A stretch of DNA of 64,000 nucleotides from Sphaerochaeta globosa str. Buddy (GCF_000190435.1 NC_015152.1:1804458-1868457), one strand, 5' to 3'. Counted from the first letter of the stretch, positions 17,610 to 27,453 are shown. A program made the numbers and translations. Notes: a model not told the origin generated them from the letters alone.

Positions 17610-19408
17610 ATACAATAGTAGTACAGCAGGCTGTCACGCTCATTGGTGAGGCCAAGAAATTTGTGTATATCAGCATCCTTAAAACAGAGGGTTCTGCAAG
17701 CCGAAGCCAAGGCTCGATGGTTGTCGATGAAGAGGGAACCATCACCGGTACCATCGGGGGAGGAGAGACTGAAGCCTATGCACAAAGGCAGGCCTTGGTT
17801 CTCTTACAAAACGGGGAGCCGTATCGGTATCTCAAGTACCAAGTTGCGCAGGCAGAAATTGCCGATGCCGGGACAGTGCACCTCTTGTTGCTTGCCTCTA
17901 CCAACGAAGCTGTACAAACGGCTTTCCTGCAGTTCGGTGTATGGCAAGAACATCAGATGCACCATGTCATGGGCCTACAGATCCTGCCGTCGCTCTCCCT
18001 TTTAGGGCTCTCTGAAGGAGGGGCTACCATCGGCGATGTCCATGCTGAGTTCCTCACCCAAGCCAAGCAAGCACTCGCAGAGGACAGGGCACGCTACATA
18101 CAAAATTCCAACTGGATGTGCCACCTGAGTGTGCCGGTCCAAGCGCATGGCCTGCTGCTTATCGGAGGTGGTCATGTGAATCAAGCGATAGCCAATCTTG
18201 CCCATTTTGTCGGGTTGTCCACCCAAGTGGTAGAGACGCGAAGTGAATTTGCGACAGCGGATTTATTTCCTCACGCCAAGCGACGCGTCGTTGCCCCGAC
18301 CCTTGAAATGGCCCTGGGGGATGTGGACTGCAATCATCATACCGCTTGTATCATCGCAAGCCACGCGTTCGACCAGCAAGCCGCCAAACTGTTGCTGGAA
18401 AAAGATATTGCATACCTTGGGGTACTCGGCTCGCGTCACAAAGCTAAAAAACTTGTTACCTCTTTTCATCTCGATTCTGAGGCACTGGAAAAGCTTTACT
18501 GCCCTATCGGACTTGACTTGGCAAGTGAAACACCCCAGGAAATTGCTGTGTCGGTCATTGCAGAAGTCATGAAAGTATTTCATAACGCAAGCGGTGGCAG
18601 CATGAAGAACCTGGGCAAAAAGGTCGTATTGGTTCGGGGGGGCGGCGATTTGGCAACAGGAGTAATCCTCAGGCTTCATCGCAGTGGCTATCGGGTTATC
18701 GTTCTGGAGACCGAACAGCCGACAGTCATCCGAACCACCGTCAGCCTCGCCCAAGCCATGTATAGCGGTACGGTAATAGTCGAGGGCGTCCAAGCGCAAC
18801 GTTGCAGCAGTGTCAAAGAGGCGTTCAACGTGCTGGATGAGAAGCGTATCCCCATCCTTTGTGATCCTGACATGCAATGCATTGCAGAAGTCAATCCCGT
18901 CTGTGTTGTGGATGCAATTATCGCGAAACGAAATCTGGGGACCCGCATCGACGACGCTCCGTTCGTCATTGCCCTCGGTCCGGGCTTTGAGGCGGGAGTG
19001 GATGCTGATGTGGTCATAGAGACCAAGCGGGGACACAGCCTTGGACGCATCATCAGAAAAGGGTGTGCTATAGCAAATACCGGCATCCCAGGCTTAGTGG
19101 ATGGATTTGGCAAGGAGCGGGTGCTCCACTCCCCCAAAAGTGGAGTTTTCAAAGCTGCATGCAAAGTTGGGGATATAGTAAGTAAAGGCAGTATCATCGC
19201 CTGGGTGGATGGAGAGCCGATTGTCGCCCCGATTGATGGCAAGCTGAGGGGCTTGCTCAATTCGGGTCTTACTGTCAGTGAACATTTCAAGGTGGCCGAT
19301 ATCGACCCAAGGGGAGAAGAGGCTGATCATACTACAGTCAGCGAGAAGGCCTATGCCATAGCAGGAGCTGTACTTGAGGCCTTGGATGCGTTTCTCAACC
19401 GAGCATAA
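17606..19408 (+). CDS. XdhC-YqeB fusion protein for molybdenum hydroxylase maturation
   Basis: 600 residues joining two proteins. Residues 1-~330 are XdhC/CoxI-like: an N-terminal XdhC domain with GSASRSQGSMVV and GTIGGGETEA, then a Rossmann domain with LLLIGGGHVNQAIANLA and GVLGSRHKA. Residues ~335-600 are YqeB-like (EF2563 family), starting KVVLVRGGGDLATG and including ILCDPDM, DAIIAKRN and ALGPGFEAG. XdhC proteins bind and help sulfurate molybdenum cofactor; YqeB is a marker of selenium-dependent Mo hydroxylases. An internal methionine at the junction (MKNLGKK) suggests ancestral fusion of two genes. Overlaps yqeC by 4 bp. Confidence 0.87.
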   Translation: MNTIVVQQAVTLIGEAKKFVYISILKTEGSASRSQGSMVVDEEGTITGTIGGGETEAYAQRQALVLLQNGEPYRYLKYQVAQAEIADAGTVHLLLLASTNEAVQTAFLQFGVWQEHQMHHVMGLQILPSLSLLGLSEGGATIGDVHAEFLTQAKQALAEDRARYIQNSNWMCHLSVPVQAHGLLLIGGGHVNQAIANLAHFVGLSTQVVETRSEFATADLFPHAKRRVVAPTLEMALGDVDCNHHTACIIASHAFDQQAAKLLLEKDIAYLGVLGSRHKAKKLVTSFHLDSEALEKLYCPIGLDLASETPQEIAVSVIAEVMKVFHNASGGSMKNLGKKVVLVRGGGDLATGVILRLHRSGYRVIVLETEQPTVIRTTVSLAQAMYSGTVIVEGVQAQRCSSVKEAFNVLDEKRIPILCDPDMQCIAEVNPVCVVDAIIAKRNLGTRIDDAPFVIALGPGFEAGVDADVVIETKRGHSLGRIIRKGCAIANTGIPGLVDGFGKERVLHSPKSGVFKAACKVGDIVSKGSIIAWVDGEPIVAPIDGKLRGLLNSGLTVSEHFKVADIDPRGEEADHTTVSEKAYAIAGAVLEALDAFLNRA

Positions 19409-19467
19409 GCCATTGATTTTTTAAAACTTTAATGGATTAATACATTGCTTTCGGCTACACTGATACC

Positions 19468-20592
19468 ATGCGCAGAATCTATTTGGACAATGCCTCCACC
19501 TCCTTTCCCAAAGCCGTGGGAGTAGTTCAGGCAATGAATGACTACCTGACTGAGAATGCAGCCAATCCCGGTAGGGGCAGCTATGAGCATGCCTTCCAAG
19601 CCATGGAAAATGTGATGGACTGCAGGGCCAAACTGGCTAAACTTTTTGGCTCGGACAACCCTCGCCTGGTAACATTCTCGCTGAATGTCACCACTGCCCT
19701 GAACACCTTGATTGCGGGCCTTCTGACACGTGACGACCATGTCTTGGTCAGCGGCGTAGAGCACAACGCAGTCATGCGAGCCCTGCATGTGCATGGTATT
19801 CCCTACTCAATCATTCCGTGCGACAGCGAAGGCAGACTTATCCCTGAGGCGATGCCGGCTCTGATCAAAGCTAAAACCAAGGCTCTCATACTGAGCAGTG
19901 CATCCAATGTAACGGGGACCATCCAGCCTATCCAAAAGGCGGCAATGCTTGCCCAAAGCTACGGACTTTGGACCTGCATCGATGCGGCCCAAGGAACACC
20001 CACCGTCGATTGCCGGCTCCAGCCCACCTTGATCGATGCAATCGCCTTCACCGGCCACAAAGGCCTTGCCGGACCGCAAGGAGTTGGGGGCCTTGTCCTC
20101 TCAGAGCAACTTGCAAACAACATAGTTCCCACCGTCGGAGGGGGGACGGGCAGCAGAAGTGACAGCTTTGCCATGCCCGAAACGTTTCCTGACAGACTGG
20201 AAGCGGGGACACAAAACATTGTAGGAATCGTCGGACTTTCTGCCGCATTGGATTTTCTGCCCAAGAAAGGCGATGCTGATCGTACAAGTTGCAGCCGATT
20301 ACTCTCCTATTTTCTCTCAGACGGCCGAATCACCGTCATTGGGCCCAAAACCATGCAGGAGCGCACCAGCGTACTCAGCATCATCGTGCAAGGATTCGAC
20401 CTTGCCGAACTTGCCTACCGTCTTGGATCGGAATATGGCATCCAGACTCGCTACGGCCTGCATTGTGCTCCCCTTGCCCACCAAAGCTTGGGAACGCTGC
20501 AGACGGGAACCATACGATTCAGCTGCGGTTGGGCGACGACGAGCGAACAGATAGACTATACCATTGCGGCAATGAAGGAGCTTTTATCGTGA
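19468..20592 (+). CDS. Class V aminotransferase, cysteine desulfurase family (Se/Mo hydroxylase-associated)
   Basis: 374-residue PLP enzyme: RIYLDNASTSFPK at the N-terminus, SGVEHNAVMR, DAAQGTP, and the PLP lysine in FTGHKGLAGPQG. It matches the small cysteine-desulfurase-like group (EF2568 type) encoded with selenium-dependent molybdenum hydroxylase genes, which probably supplies sulfur or selenium for cofactor maturation. The expected catalytic Cys loop near the C-terminus is represented by RYGLHCAPLAH. The donor role is inferred from context. No Shine-Dalgarno precedes ATG 19468; a TACACT box lies 6 nt upstream. It overlaps the next gene by 4 bp. Confidence 0.88.
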   Translation: MRRIYLDNASTSFPKAVGVVQAMNDYLTENAANPGRGSYEHAFQAMENVMDCRAKLAKLFGSDNPRLVTFSLNVTTALNTLIAGLLTRDDHVLVSGVEHNAVMRALHVHGIPYSIIPCDSEGRLIPEAMPALIKAKTKALILSSASNVTGTIQPIQKAAMLAQSYGLWTCIDAAQGTPTVDCRLQPTLIDAIAFTGHKGLAGPQGVGGLVLSEQLANNIVPTVGGGTGSRSDSFAMPETFPDRLEAGTQNIVGIVGLSAALDFLPKKGDADRTSCSRLLSYFLSDGRITVIGPKTMQERTSVLSIIVQGFDLAELAYRLGSEYGIQTRYGLHCAPLAHQSLGTLQTGTIRFSCGWATTSEQIDYTIAAMKELLS

Positions 20593-21563
20593 TTAACCCT
20601 ACTTCCTACCAAGCACTGTTGCTTCACGCATTACAAAAAGGCGATGTCATTCGGAAAACACTGATAAGCGGCCCCTCTGTAGGCTGTGAGGAGCTCTCCC
20701 AGGATGGGCAGCTGCTTGCTTGGCGATATGACAGCGAACCGGACTGGGAAACTGGAGAGGTGCTGACAGAACTACTGCAAACCGACGTGGAACTGGTCAT
20801 CTGCGGAGGCGGCCACATCGCTTTGGAGCTTGCAACGTACGCAAGGCGGCTTGGGTATCACACGACAATCATCGATGAACGAAAAGAGTATTGCAATCAC
20901 GAACGATTTCCTTCTGAGAGCTGTCTGTGTGCGCCTTTTGAAGAAGTGTTGGAGTGCAAACAGACGTGGATCCGACCCTACTTCGTCATTGCTACGCGTG
21001 GTCACATGTTTGACCAAGTGTGTCTACAAAAAATTCTGAACCTTCCCCACCGGTATATCGGTATGATCGGCAGTAAAACCAAGGTTGCGGCAACCTTTTC
21101 AAATCTGCTGAGCCTTGGGTTTACCCAAGCACAACTTGATCAAGTCCACTCCCCGATCGGACTTCCCATCAAGGCGGTGACCGCCGCTGAAATCGCCATC
21201 TCCATTCTTGCCCAGATTATCCAGACAGCCCGATTGACACCGCAAGCAGTACAGCTGGACAGGAATCTGCTCACCCACCTTGCCCATAGCAGGCAGAGCT
21301 ACGTCTTGGCCCGGGTGATAGAAAAAACCGGTTCGGCTCCCTGCGAGGTAGGCTTTCAGCTGGTAGTGTTTGAGGATGGAACGGTTGAAGGGACCATCGG
21401 AGGGGGTGCTGTGGAAGCCAAGGCACTAGAGACGGCCAAACAGATGCAAAAAGAGTGCACCATCGCCGAGCAGGTGGCCGTCTATAACCTGTCCAATGCA
21501 AAGGCCTCAGAGCTTGGGATGATTTGCGGGGGGATGGTGCGCGTGCTCTTTCAGCGGTGGTGA
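20589..21563 (+). CDS. XdhC-family protein with permuted domain order
   Basis: 324 residues from GTG 20589, overlapping the previous stop by 4 bp. The Rossmann half comes first: VELVICGGGHIALELATYARRLG at about 60-83, then IDERKEYCNHERFP and IGMIGSKTK. The XdhC/CoxI signature comes last: ARVIEKTGSAPCE and GTVEGTIGGGAVEAKAL at about 240-285, ending CGGMVRVLFQRW. In ordinary XdhC, as in the gene at 17606, this order is reversed. The short N-terminal stretch (1-60) may be the remaining part of the split domain. Likely function: molybdenum cofactor binding or insertion together with its neighbours. The 3' end overlaps femAB-like by 13 bp. Confidence 0.82.
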   Translation: MINPTSYQALLLHALQKGDVIRKTLISGPSVGCEELSQDGQLLAWRYDSEPDWETGEVLTELLQTDVELVICGGGHIALELATYARRLGYHTTIIDERKEYCNHERFPSESCLCAPFEEVLECKQTWIRPYFVIATRGHMFDQVCLQKILNLPHRYIGMIGSKTKVAATFSNLLSLGFTQAQLDQVHSPIGLPIKAVTAAEIAISILAQIIQTARLTPQAVQLDRNLLTHLAHSRQSYVLARVIEKTGSAPCEVGFQLVVFEDGTVEGTIGGGAVEAKALETAKQMQKECTIAEQVAVYNLSNAKASELGMICGGMVRVLFQRW

Positions 21564-22624
21564 TAGCCCTCTCCCACCATCTCATAGGCAAAGAGGTTTC
21601 TTGCGTCCTCCTCATTGTAGGCGAAATCCCAGCAGCCCATGCGGTGCAGCAAACTACCCCCGAACCCTTTTTTGAAGGAGTACAGCCCACTCATCGGATG
21701 GTCCTTTTCCTGGGAGGGTGATACACCAAACAAGTCATACTCGTTGCAGTTCCAGCTTTTTGCCAGCGTTATGGCACCCCACTGCAGGGCATAGGTGCTC
21801 ATGGTGTTTCTCAGTTCTGACGATGAAGCGCCATAGAGATAGGTCGCTCGATTCTTCGAGCGGCTGAGGAACATGGCACTCAACGGTTTTCCCTCAAAAA
21901 AGGCCATGAGCAACGTCACTCCGGCACTCTCATCCGAAGGTCCGTAGAGGGATTCAAAAAAAGATCGGTCATGCAGATTGATGCGATTGCGTTCACACGT
22001 CTCGCGATACAATGCATAGAAGGTATCGAGGTGGTCGTGTCCCACCTGACGTACCTCCACTCCTTTTCGCAATGCTAGATTGATGTTGTAGCGCGTTTTA
22101 TAATGCATTCTTGAGAGTATTTCTTCCTCACTAGGCCTGAGGTCGATGAGCATGGTATCGCTGGGAAGTTGGTTGGAGACAGACTTTTGCAAGTTGTGCC
22201 TGCTGGTACCCCAATTCAATCTCAGGTTCTGCAGTGACAGCGGTAAATCCTCATCCTCCCAGATGGTGCGCCAAGGAAGGTCATACCGCAACAGGATGCA
22301 GTGTCGTGGCAGCTTCTGTTGAAGATTCATGGATAGCTCTTCCAAGAATAGCCCCATGCGGTCCTCTTGGGGACTGAGTACCGGCCCGTAGGGTACATAG
22401 CCGATGGTCTGCTCCCTGTTGACAGGCACCAGTTGCACCAGCACGTCGTCCAGGACATAAGAGGAGGCTGGAGACCCCTGCAAGTCTTCTGAGCGGACTT
22501 TCAAATCGAAAGCTTTCGTTTCGAAACCTTGTTTTTGTTTTACTTGTGACCAAAATGAGGATTGATGCAACAGCGGAGTATCATAGAGGTACGCAGGTTC
22601 TTTCTCCTGCACACTGACGTTCAT
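21551..22624 (-). CDS. FemAB-family peptidoglycan bridge aminoacyltransferase-like protein
   Basis: 357 residues from ATG 22624 (MNVSVQEKEP), chosen for GGAG 6 nt upstream; an in-frame ATG at 22663 is not supported. FemAB/FemX architecture: two GNAT-like halves, with IGYVPYGPVL, MHYKTRYNINLALRKGVEVR and LYGASSSELRN before the conserved YDLFGVSP and LYSFKKGFGG motifs. Such enzymes transfer amino acids from aminoacyl-tRNA to lipid-linked peptidoglycan precursors in the cytoplasm. A role in cross-bridge synthesis or another tRNA-dependent ligation is inferred. It is divergent from the PhoR-like kinase. Confidence 0.87.
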   Translation of the reverse strand: MNVSVQEKEPAYLYDTPLLHQSSFWSQVKQKQGFETKAFDLKVRSEDLQGSPASSYVLDDVLVQLVPVNREQTIGYVPYGPVLSPQEDRMGLFLEELSMNLQQKLPRHCILLRYDLPWRTIWEDEDLPLSLQNLRLNWGTSRHNLQKSVSNQLPSDTMLIDLRPSEEEILSRMHYKTRYNINLALRKGVEVRQVGHDHLDTFYALYRETCERNRINLHDRSFFESLYGPSDESAGVTLLMAFFEGKPLSAMFLSRSKNRATYLYGASSSELRNTMSTYALQWGAITLAKSWNCNEYDLFGVSPSQEKDHPMSGLYSFKKGFGGSLLHRMGCWDFAYNEEDARNLFAYEMVGEGYHHR

Positions 22625-22727
22625 CGCATGCTCCCTAATATGATTTTTGGAAAACCATATCACGAAAAGAAAAAAGAAGGAAGAGCGGATGAAGATATGA
22701 GAAAACTATGAATTTGGTGCCTCATCC

Positions 22728-22757
22728 TTGTGTCCCTCACTTCATCCTTGCTACAGT
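22728..22757 (+). promoter_or_regulatory. Possible promoter of the PhoR-like kinase gene
   Basis: TTGTGT (22728-22733), 18-bp spacer, TACAGT (22752-22757), 41 bp before ATG 22799. Confidence 0.4.
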
Positions 22758-22798
22758 ACACCTATGCACAATCCTTTCCTTGTTTGGGAGTTGGTACC

Positions 22799-24634
22799 AT
22801 GAAATTTTCAAGCATCCGTTCCAATCTGCTTGTTTCCACCCTTCTCATCCTCCTCTTGAGCCTTATTCTCAGTTTCGGTTTCTCCAATCGGGCATTCAAC
22901 GCTGCACTGAGGGAGACCACCTATGCCGAACTGCAAGAGAATGGCGAATACCTCAGAAATCTCATCGCACAGTATTCACATCCATGGCAGGAAGGGCACT
23001 TCGATGCATACGCCCAATCCACGGCAACCAGAATCACCCTGATCGCACTAGACGGGGTGGTGCTCTTTGACTCCGAATACCCGCTTTCTGATTTGAACAA
23101 CCATCTGTATCGACAGGAAGTACAGCAGGCTTTATCCACGGGAAGTTCCCAGAGCGAGCGACCCAGCACCACTGAAAACCTTCCTGTTCTGTATTATGCC
23201 CTCTCTATAGAAGGCCATCCCAGCATCGCAGTTCTGCGCGTTTCCAAGACCTTGAACCAGCTGAAAGGGTTCCAACAAACCTATCAGAATCTGTTTCTTG
23301 CAAATTTGACAATTCTTGTAGTTCTGGGCTTACTCATAGCCACAATATCGATTCTCTTGATCACCAAGCCCTTGAAGAAAATACAAGACTTGGTTAAACG
23401 CTATTCCCAAGGGCAACTCAAGACATCACTAACCATCCAACGTCCCAGGGAAATGGCCGAACTTGCAACATCGCTTCAGCAAATGGCGCATCTGTTGCGT
23501 ACCAATATGGAAAGCGTAGAGACGGCGCACAATCGGCTTAAGGCCATTCTGGACAACCTGCATGAAGGCATTCTCCTCTTGGACACTACACTTACTGTCG
23601 AGGTGGCCAACCAGGAAGCAGCCAAGCTGCTGAATGGGAATCTTTTGGGTCGCCGCCTCAGTGAGGTGATCAGTGCACCTCAGGTCATTGCACTTTGCAA
23701 CACTTGCTATAAGGAAGGTGGAAGCAATTCCCTTACCATAGCGCAATACAACCATCTCTATGGGCAGACCGCCTCTGTAATCGGAAAGCGAAAAACAAAA
23801 ACCCTTCGATTCCTCTGTTCAGCGCTTACCACCGATTCAGGGCAAGTCAACTCACTGGTTGTTTCCATCCAGGATATGACCGAACTCACCCGCTTGGAGC
23901 AAATACGAAAAGATTTTGTCGCAAATGTCTCCCACGAGCTGAAAACACCCATTACTTCCATTACGGGATTCTCAGAGGCCCTGCTGCAAGCAAAGAACGA
24001 TCAGGAATACCAACGATTCACCCAAATCATCCATCGCCAGGCTGCAGGCATGCAGAGAATCGTCGATGACCTGTTGCTGCTTTCCAGCCTCGAACAGACA
24101 AACGCCCATCCAACCATGGCTTGGACACGCATCGAGCAGATACTTGAGGAGACCGTTCAGAGTTGCAAGTATCGATTCGAGGAGAAGCAGAGTACGCTGA
24201 GCCTGGTGGTGGATAATCCATCGGAGTACGAAGTTCTCTGCAACGGGATGCTGCTCACCCAGGCTCTTACAAATCTGGTAATCAATGCACTGACCTATTC
24301 CGCCGAACGATCCGTCGTCGTGCTTGGTTGTCACGTGGATGATGAAACAGCCACCTTCACGGTCAAGGATGAAGGAATCGGGATACCCAAAGAAGATCAG
24401 GAACGAATTTTTGAGCGGTTCTACCGGGTGGACGCGGCACGCAGCCGAAGCCAAGGGGGAACCGGGCTGGGACTTTCCATCGTCAAGCACATCACTGCTG
24501 TGCACCATGGTAGTGTTGCGGTGCAAAGCGAGGTAGGAAAAGGCAGCCTGTTTATTCTCAAGCTGCCTCGAAGTGGCTCAATATTGCAGGAATTGGAAGA
24601 GCGCAGTGATTCGTTGTACCACAACGCCCCATAA
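22799..24634 (+). CDS. phoR: PhoR-like sensor histidine kinase
   Basis: 611 residues from ATG 22799 (GGGAG about 9 nt upstream). Domains: transmembrane helix at about 10-32, periplasmic sensor region, second helix at about 180-205, HAMP linker, PAS domain (LDNLHEGILLLDTTL onward), HisKA with the phospho-acceptor in VANVSHELKTPITSITGFSEAL, and HATPase with N box VINALTYS, FTVKDEGIGIP (G1) and GGTGLGLSIVKHI (G2). The TM-HAMP-PAS-HK plan and the tail-to-tail position with phoU-pstBACS (8 bp apart) suggest phosphate sensing. No response regulator gene is next to it. Confidence 0.85.
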   Translation: MKFSSIRSNLLVSTLLILLLSLILSFGFSNRAFNAALRETTYAELQENGEYLRNLIAQYSHPWQEGHFDAYAQSTATRITLIALDGVVLFDSEYPLSDLNNHLYRQEVQQALSTGSSQSERPSTTENLPVLYYALSIEGHPSIAVLRVSKTLNQLKGFQQTYQNLFLANLTILVVLGLLIATISILLITKPLKKIQDLVKRYSQGQLKTSLTIQRPREMAELATSLQQMAHLLRTNMESVETAHNRLKAILDNLHEGILLLDTTLTVEVANQEAAKLLNGNLLGRRLSEVISAPQVIALCNTCYKEGGSNSLTIAQYNHLYGQTASVIGKRKTKTLRFLCSALTTDSGQVNSLVVSIQDMTELTRLEQIRKDFVANVSHELKTPITSITGFSEALLQAKNDQEYQRFTQIIHRQAAGMQRIVDDLLLLSSLEQTNAHPTMAWTRIEQILEETVQSCKYRFEEKQSTLSLVVDNPSEYEVLCNGMLLTQALTNLVINALTYSAERSVVVLGCHVDDETATFTVKDEGIGIPKEDQERIFERFYRVDAARSRSQGGTGLGLSIVKHITAVHHGSVAVQSEVGKGSLFILKLPRSGSILQELEERSDSLYHNAP

Positions 24635-24642
24635 TACAGGAA

Positions 24643-25341
24643 TCAGACTCTCGGGATGGCTTGATTCTGCAGTTTCGGTCCATTGAGTTTGGGGCGCTGC
24701 CCTTTCTCCATGTAGACAATCCAGCGGCAGATGGTCGTCACGTGATCACCGAGGCGCTCCATTTCCTTGGTCAGATAGTAGAGATTTAAAATCCGTTCCA
24801 TCTCTTTCTCCGTCTCAGGCTTCAGTGCATACAAATCACGATTGAGGTCATCACGCAGCTGATCCATCTGGTCATCCATGGCAGCCACCTCGATAGCCTT
24901 CTCAGCCTTGACATCGATGAAGGCTTCCACTGCACGGCGCGTCATGGTAGCCCCGAGCAAGGCCATCTCGCTGATGCGCTGGACAAAGGGGGCAAACTGC
25001 GGAGACTCCTCCCACCTTGTCATTTTTGCGAGGTGGGCGGCATGGTCTCCCATGCGCTCCAGACTGGAAACAATTTTCATACCTGCAATAATATGGCGCA
25101 TATAATGGCCGTACGGAGCTTCGCTGATAAGCAGACGTACCCCGTCGTTCTCCACCATCTCCTGCAGTTGGTCTATGAACCAATCATTGGCAATGACTTT
25201 CTTTGCCAATTCCTCATCGTGATTGCTGAACGCTGCATGGGCCAACAGGATTGACTCCTCCACCCTGTTCACCATCTGGATCAACAACTCCTGAAAAAAC
25301 CGCATTTTCTCATCCAGCATACTGGTATGTTTTTCGTCCAT
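24643..25341 (-). CDS. phoU: Phosphate transport/signalling regulator PhoU
   Basis: 232 residues from ATG 25341, with AAGGAGG 6 nt upstream. Two PhoU three-helix-bundle repeats with the metal-binding acidic motifs appear as SLERMGDHAAHLAK and EMERLGDHVTTIC. PhoU couples Pst transporter activity to PhoR and represses the Pho response when phosphate is ample. It is the last gene of the pstSCAB-phoU operon, 16 bp after pstB. Confidence 0.94.
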   Translation of the reverse strand: MDEKHTSMLDEKMRFFQELLIQMVNRVEESILLAHAAFSNHDEELAKKVIANDWFIDQLQEMVENDGVRLLISEAPYGHYMRHIIAGMKIVSSLERMGDHAAHLAKMTRWEESPQFAPFVQRISEMALLGATMTRRAVEAFIDVKAEKAIEVAAMDDQMDQLRDDLNRDLYALKPETEKEMERILNLYYLTKEMERLGDHVTTICRWIVYMEKGQRPKLNGPKLQNQAIPRV

Positions 25342-25357
25342 GTCGTACCTCCTTCGA

Positions 25358-26188
25358 TCAACCGAATTTTCCCGATATATACTCTTCAGTCTTCTTGTGT
25401 ACCGGATTGAGGAACAGTTGCTCGGTTGCTTCGTACTCCTGTAGGTATCCGGTTCTGTTCTGATCCACCATGAAAAAGGCCGTGTAGTCGGAGACACGGC
25501 TGGCCTGTCCCATATTATGTGTGACAATGATGATGGTGTAGGACTGCTTCAGCTGAAGGATCAGCTCCTCAATTCTCGAGGTGGCGATGGGATCGAGTGC
25601 TGAAGCGGGTTCATCCATGAGTATCACTTCCGGTTGTACGGCAATGGTACGGGCGATGCACAGCCTCTGTTGTTGCCCGCCGCTGAGGCGCAGGGCATTC
25701 TGCTTGAGCTTATCCTTGACCTCATCCCACAAGGCAGCTCTCTGCAGGCTGGTCTCAACCAATTCATCGTAATCGCCCCGGTATCCATTCACCCGTGCTC
25801 CCCAGGCAATATTCTCATAAATGGATTTGGGGAACGGATTGGGTTTCTGGAAAACCATGCCGATTCGTCTTCGAATCAGAACGGGATCGACAGATTTCTC
25901 GTAGAGGTCCTGTCCATTGAACAAGACCTTGCCTTGCAGTGTTGCACCGCGAATCATGTCATTCATGCGGTTGATGCTTCTCAGCACAGTACTTTTTCCA
26001 CATCCCGAGGGCCCGATGAACGCGGTGACCTGATGCTCATAGATTTCCATACTTGCATCCTTCACCGCATGAAAGGAGCCATAGCGGATGTTGACATTAT
26101 CAAGGCTGATAATGGTTTTCAGAGGCTCCACACTGCTCTCACTTTGGAAGGGCAGCTGCAGATTCTCGGCCAAATTGGTAGTATTCAT
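25358..26188 (-). CDS. pstB: Phosphate ABC transporter ATP-binding protein
   Basis: 276 residues from ATG 26188, overlapping the pstA stop (ATGA). ABC motifs: Walker [11 protein letters not shown]-loop [16 protein letters not shown], signature LSGGQQQR, Walker [14 protein letters not shown], switch His in [11 protein letters not shown]. The [11 protein letters not shown]-loop is characteristic of PstB. Residues 1-~30 form a longer than usual N-terminal lead. Energises phosphate import with PstA/PstC. Confidence 0.96.
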   Translation of the reverse strand: MNTTNLAENLQLPFQSESSVEPLKTIISLDNVNIRYGSFHAVKDASMEIYEHQVTAFIGPSGCGKSTVLRSINRMNDMIRGATLQGKVLFNGQDLYEKSVDPVLIRRRIGMVFQKPNPFPKSIYENIAWGARVNGYRGDYDELVETSLQRAALWDEVKDKLKQNALRLSGGQQQRLCIARTIAVQPEVILMDEPASALDPIATSRIEELILQLKQSYTIIIVTHNMGQASRVSDYTAFFMVDQNRTGYLQEYEATEQLFLNPVHKKTEEYISGKFG

Positions 26189-27453
26189 GATTCCATCCTC
26201 TTCTTCTTGGATAGTTTGTCTCGTAGTATGATGGCGCTGCTGTTCAGAGCCATGAGCAGGATCAAAAGGGCAATGATCGCAGCTCCCGCCACATTGCGAT
26301 ATGCACCCTGGGGTCGTGCGGACCACTGATAAATCTGAATGGGCAATGTCGTAAACTTGGAAAAAATTCCTGAAGGGTCGACACTGATGAACGTGGATGC
26401 TCCGATGACCACCAAGGGAGCTGTTTCTCCAAGGGCCCTTGAGAGGGCAAGAATGGTCCCGGTAAGAATCCGGTCGATTGAGACCGGCAATACCTGCCCC
26501 CAAATGGTCTGCCATTTGGTTGCCCCAATACCATAACTGGACATTCTCAGGGTATCAGGGACGGCTTTCAGTGCTTCTTGGGTGTTGATGATGATAATGG
26601 GCAACACGAGCAAGCCCAGTGTCAGGCCACCACTTAGGATGGTTCTTCCATTGGCGGTGGAATCGGCAACCCTTGAGAAGAATGAGCCGCTGGTAAAACC
26701 TTCCATCGCCCGGACAAAGACTGCCAACCCCAATAGGCCATAGATGATCGAAGGCACGGCGCTGAGGTTGAATATATTAAGCTGCAAAATCCGGGATACT
26801 TTCGTATCGGGGGCATATTCCTGCAGATAGACAGCCGAGCCGACCCCGATGGGAAAGGCAAACAGGAACGTGATTAGAATAATCCACAACGAGCCCAGCA
26901 AGGCGGTTCTGATACCTGCATACAAAGGATTTGCACTCTGGTCGGCTACGAGGAAGTCAAAGGTAAGCCAGCTCTTGAATGTCAGATGCGCGCCTTCCTG
27001 TTCAGAGAGGTATGCATCGATTTGTCCCTGGTTCACCAAGGAATCCCAAAGGCCCCACGTCCTGAGAACGGTGGGCTTGATCACATGCTGCTCGATAAGG
27101 GCGATCAAATCCTTGTCGGAGCGGTCAGCGATAGGTTTCTCGTACTCCACACGCCGAAGGATGCCGCCCGAGAGCCGGCTCTTTGCAACCTGTTCAAGTT
27201 CCAGATGAGAAAACTCGGAGAGGTGCTGCTTGCCTGCAATAAGGGTTTTCGGTTCAACATCATACTGCAGGGCAGCAAAACCGAAGGTGGAGTCGATGAC
27301 CGAGACCAGCAACAACACCAGGAACAGAATCGCCAGGGAAGTTGCCAGCAAAAAGACTGCCTGCCAAACCACCGAGGCTCTTCTTCGCTTCTCCATCAAC
27401 CGGAGAACATTCTCTTGTGTGCCAAATGCGAAGGAACTTTGCATATTATTCAT
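26185..27453 (-). CDS. pstA: Phosphate ABC transporter permease PstA
   Basis: 422 residues if the first ATG (27453) is used, 419 if the second (27444). The single AGGAG lies 1 nt from the first and 10 nt from the second, so 27444 is more plausible. The BPD permease domain occupies the C-terminal half ([26 protein letters not shown] coupling loop and [16 protein letters not shown]). About 130 residues between the first and second transmembrane helices form a large extracytoplasmic insertion, longer than in many PstA. It lies between pstC and pstB. Confidence 0.94.
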   Translation of the reverse strand: MNNMQSSFAFGTQENVLRLMEKRRRASVVWQAVFLLATSLAILFLVLLLVSVIDSTFGFAALQYDVEPKTLIAGKQHLSEFSHLELEQVAKSRLSGGILRRVEYEKPIADRSDKDLIALIEQHVIKPTVLRTWGLWDSLVNQGQIDAYLSEQEGAHLTFKSWLTFDFLVADQSANPLYAGIRTALLGSLWIILITFLFAFPIGVGSAVYLQEYAPDTKVSRILQLNIFNLSAVPSIIYGLLGLAVFVRAMEGFTSGSFFSRVADSTANGRTILSGGLTLGLLVLPIIIINTQEALKAVPDTLRMSSYGIGATKWQTIWGQVLPVSIDRILTGTILALSRALGETAPLVVIGASTFISVDPSGIFSKFTTLPIQIYQWSARPQGAYRNVAGAAIIALLILLMALNSSAIILRDKLSKKKRMES

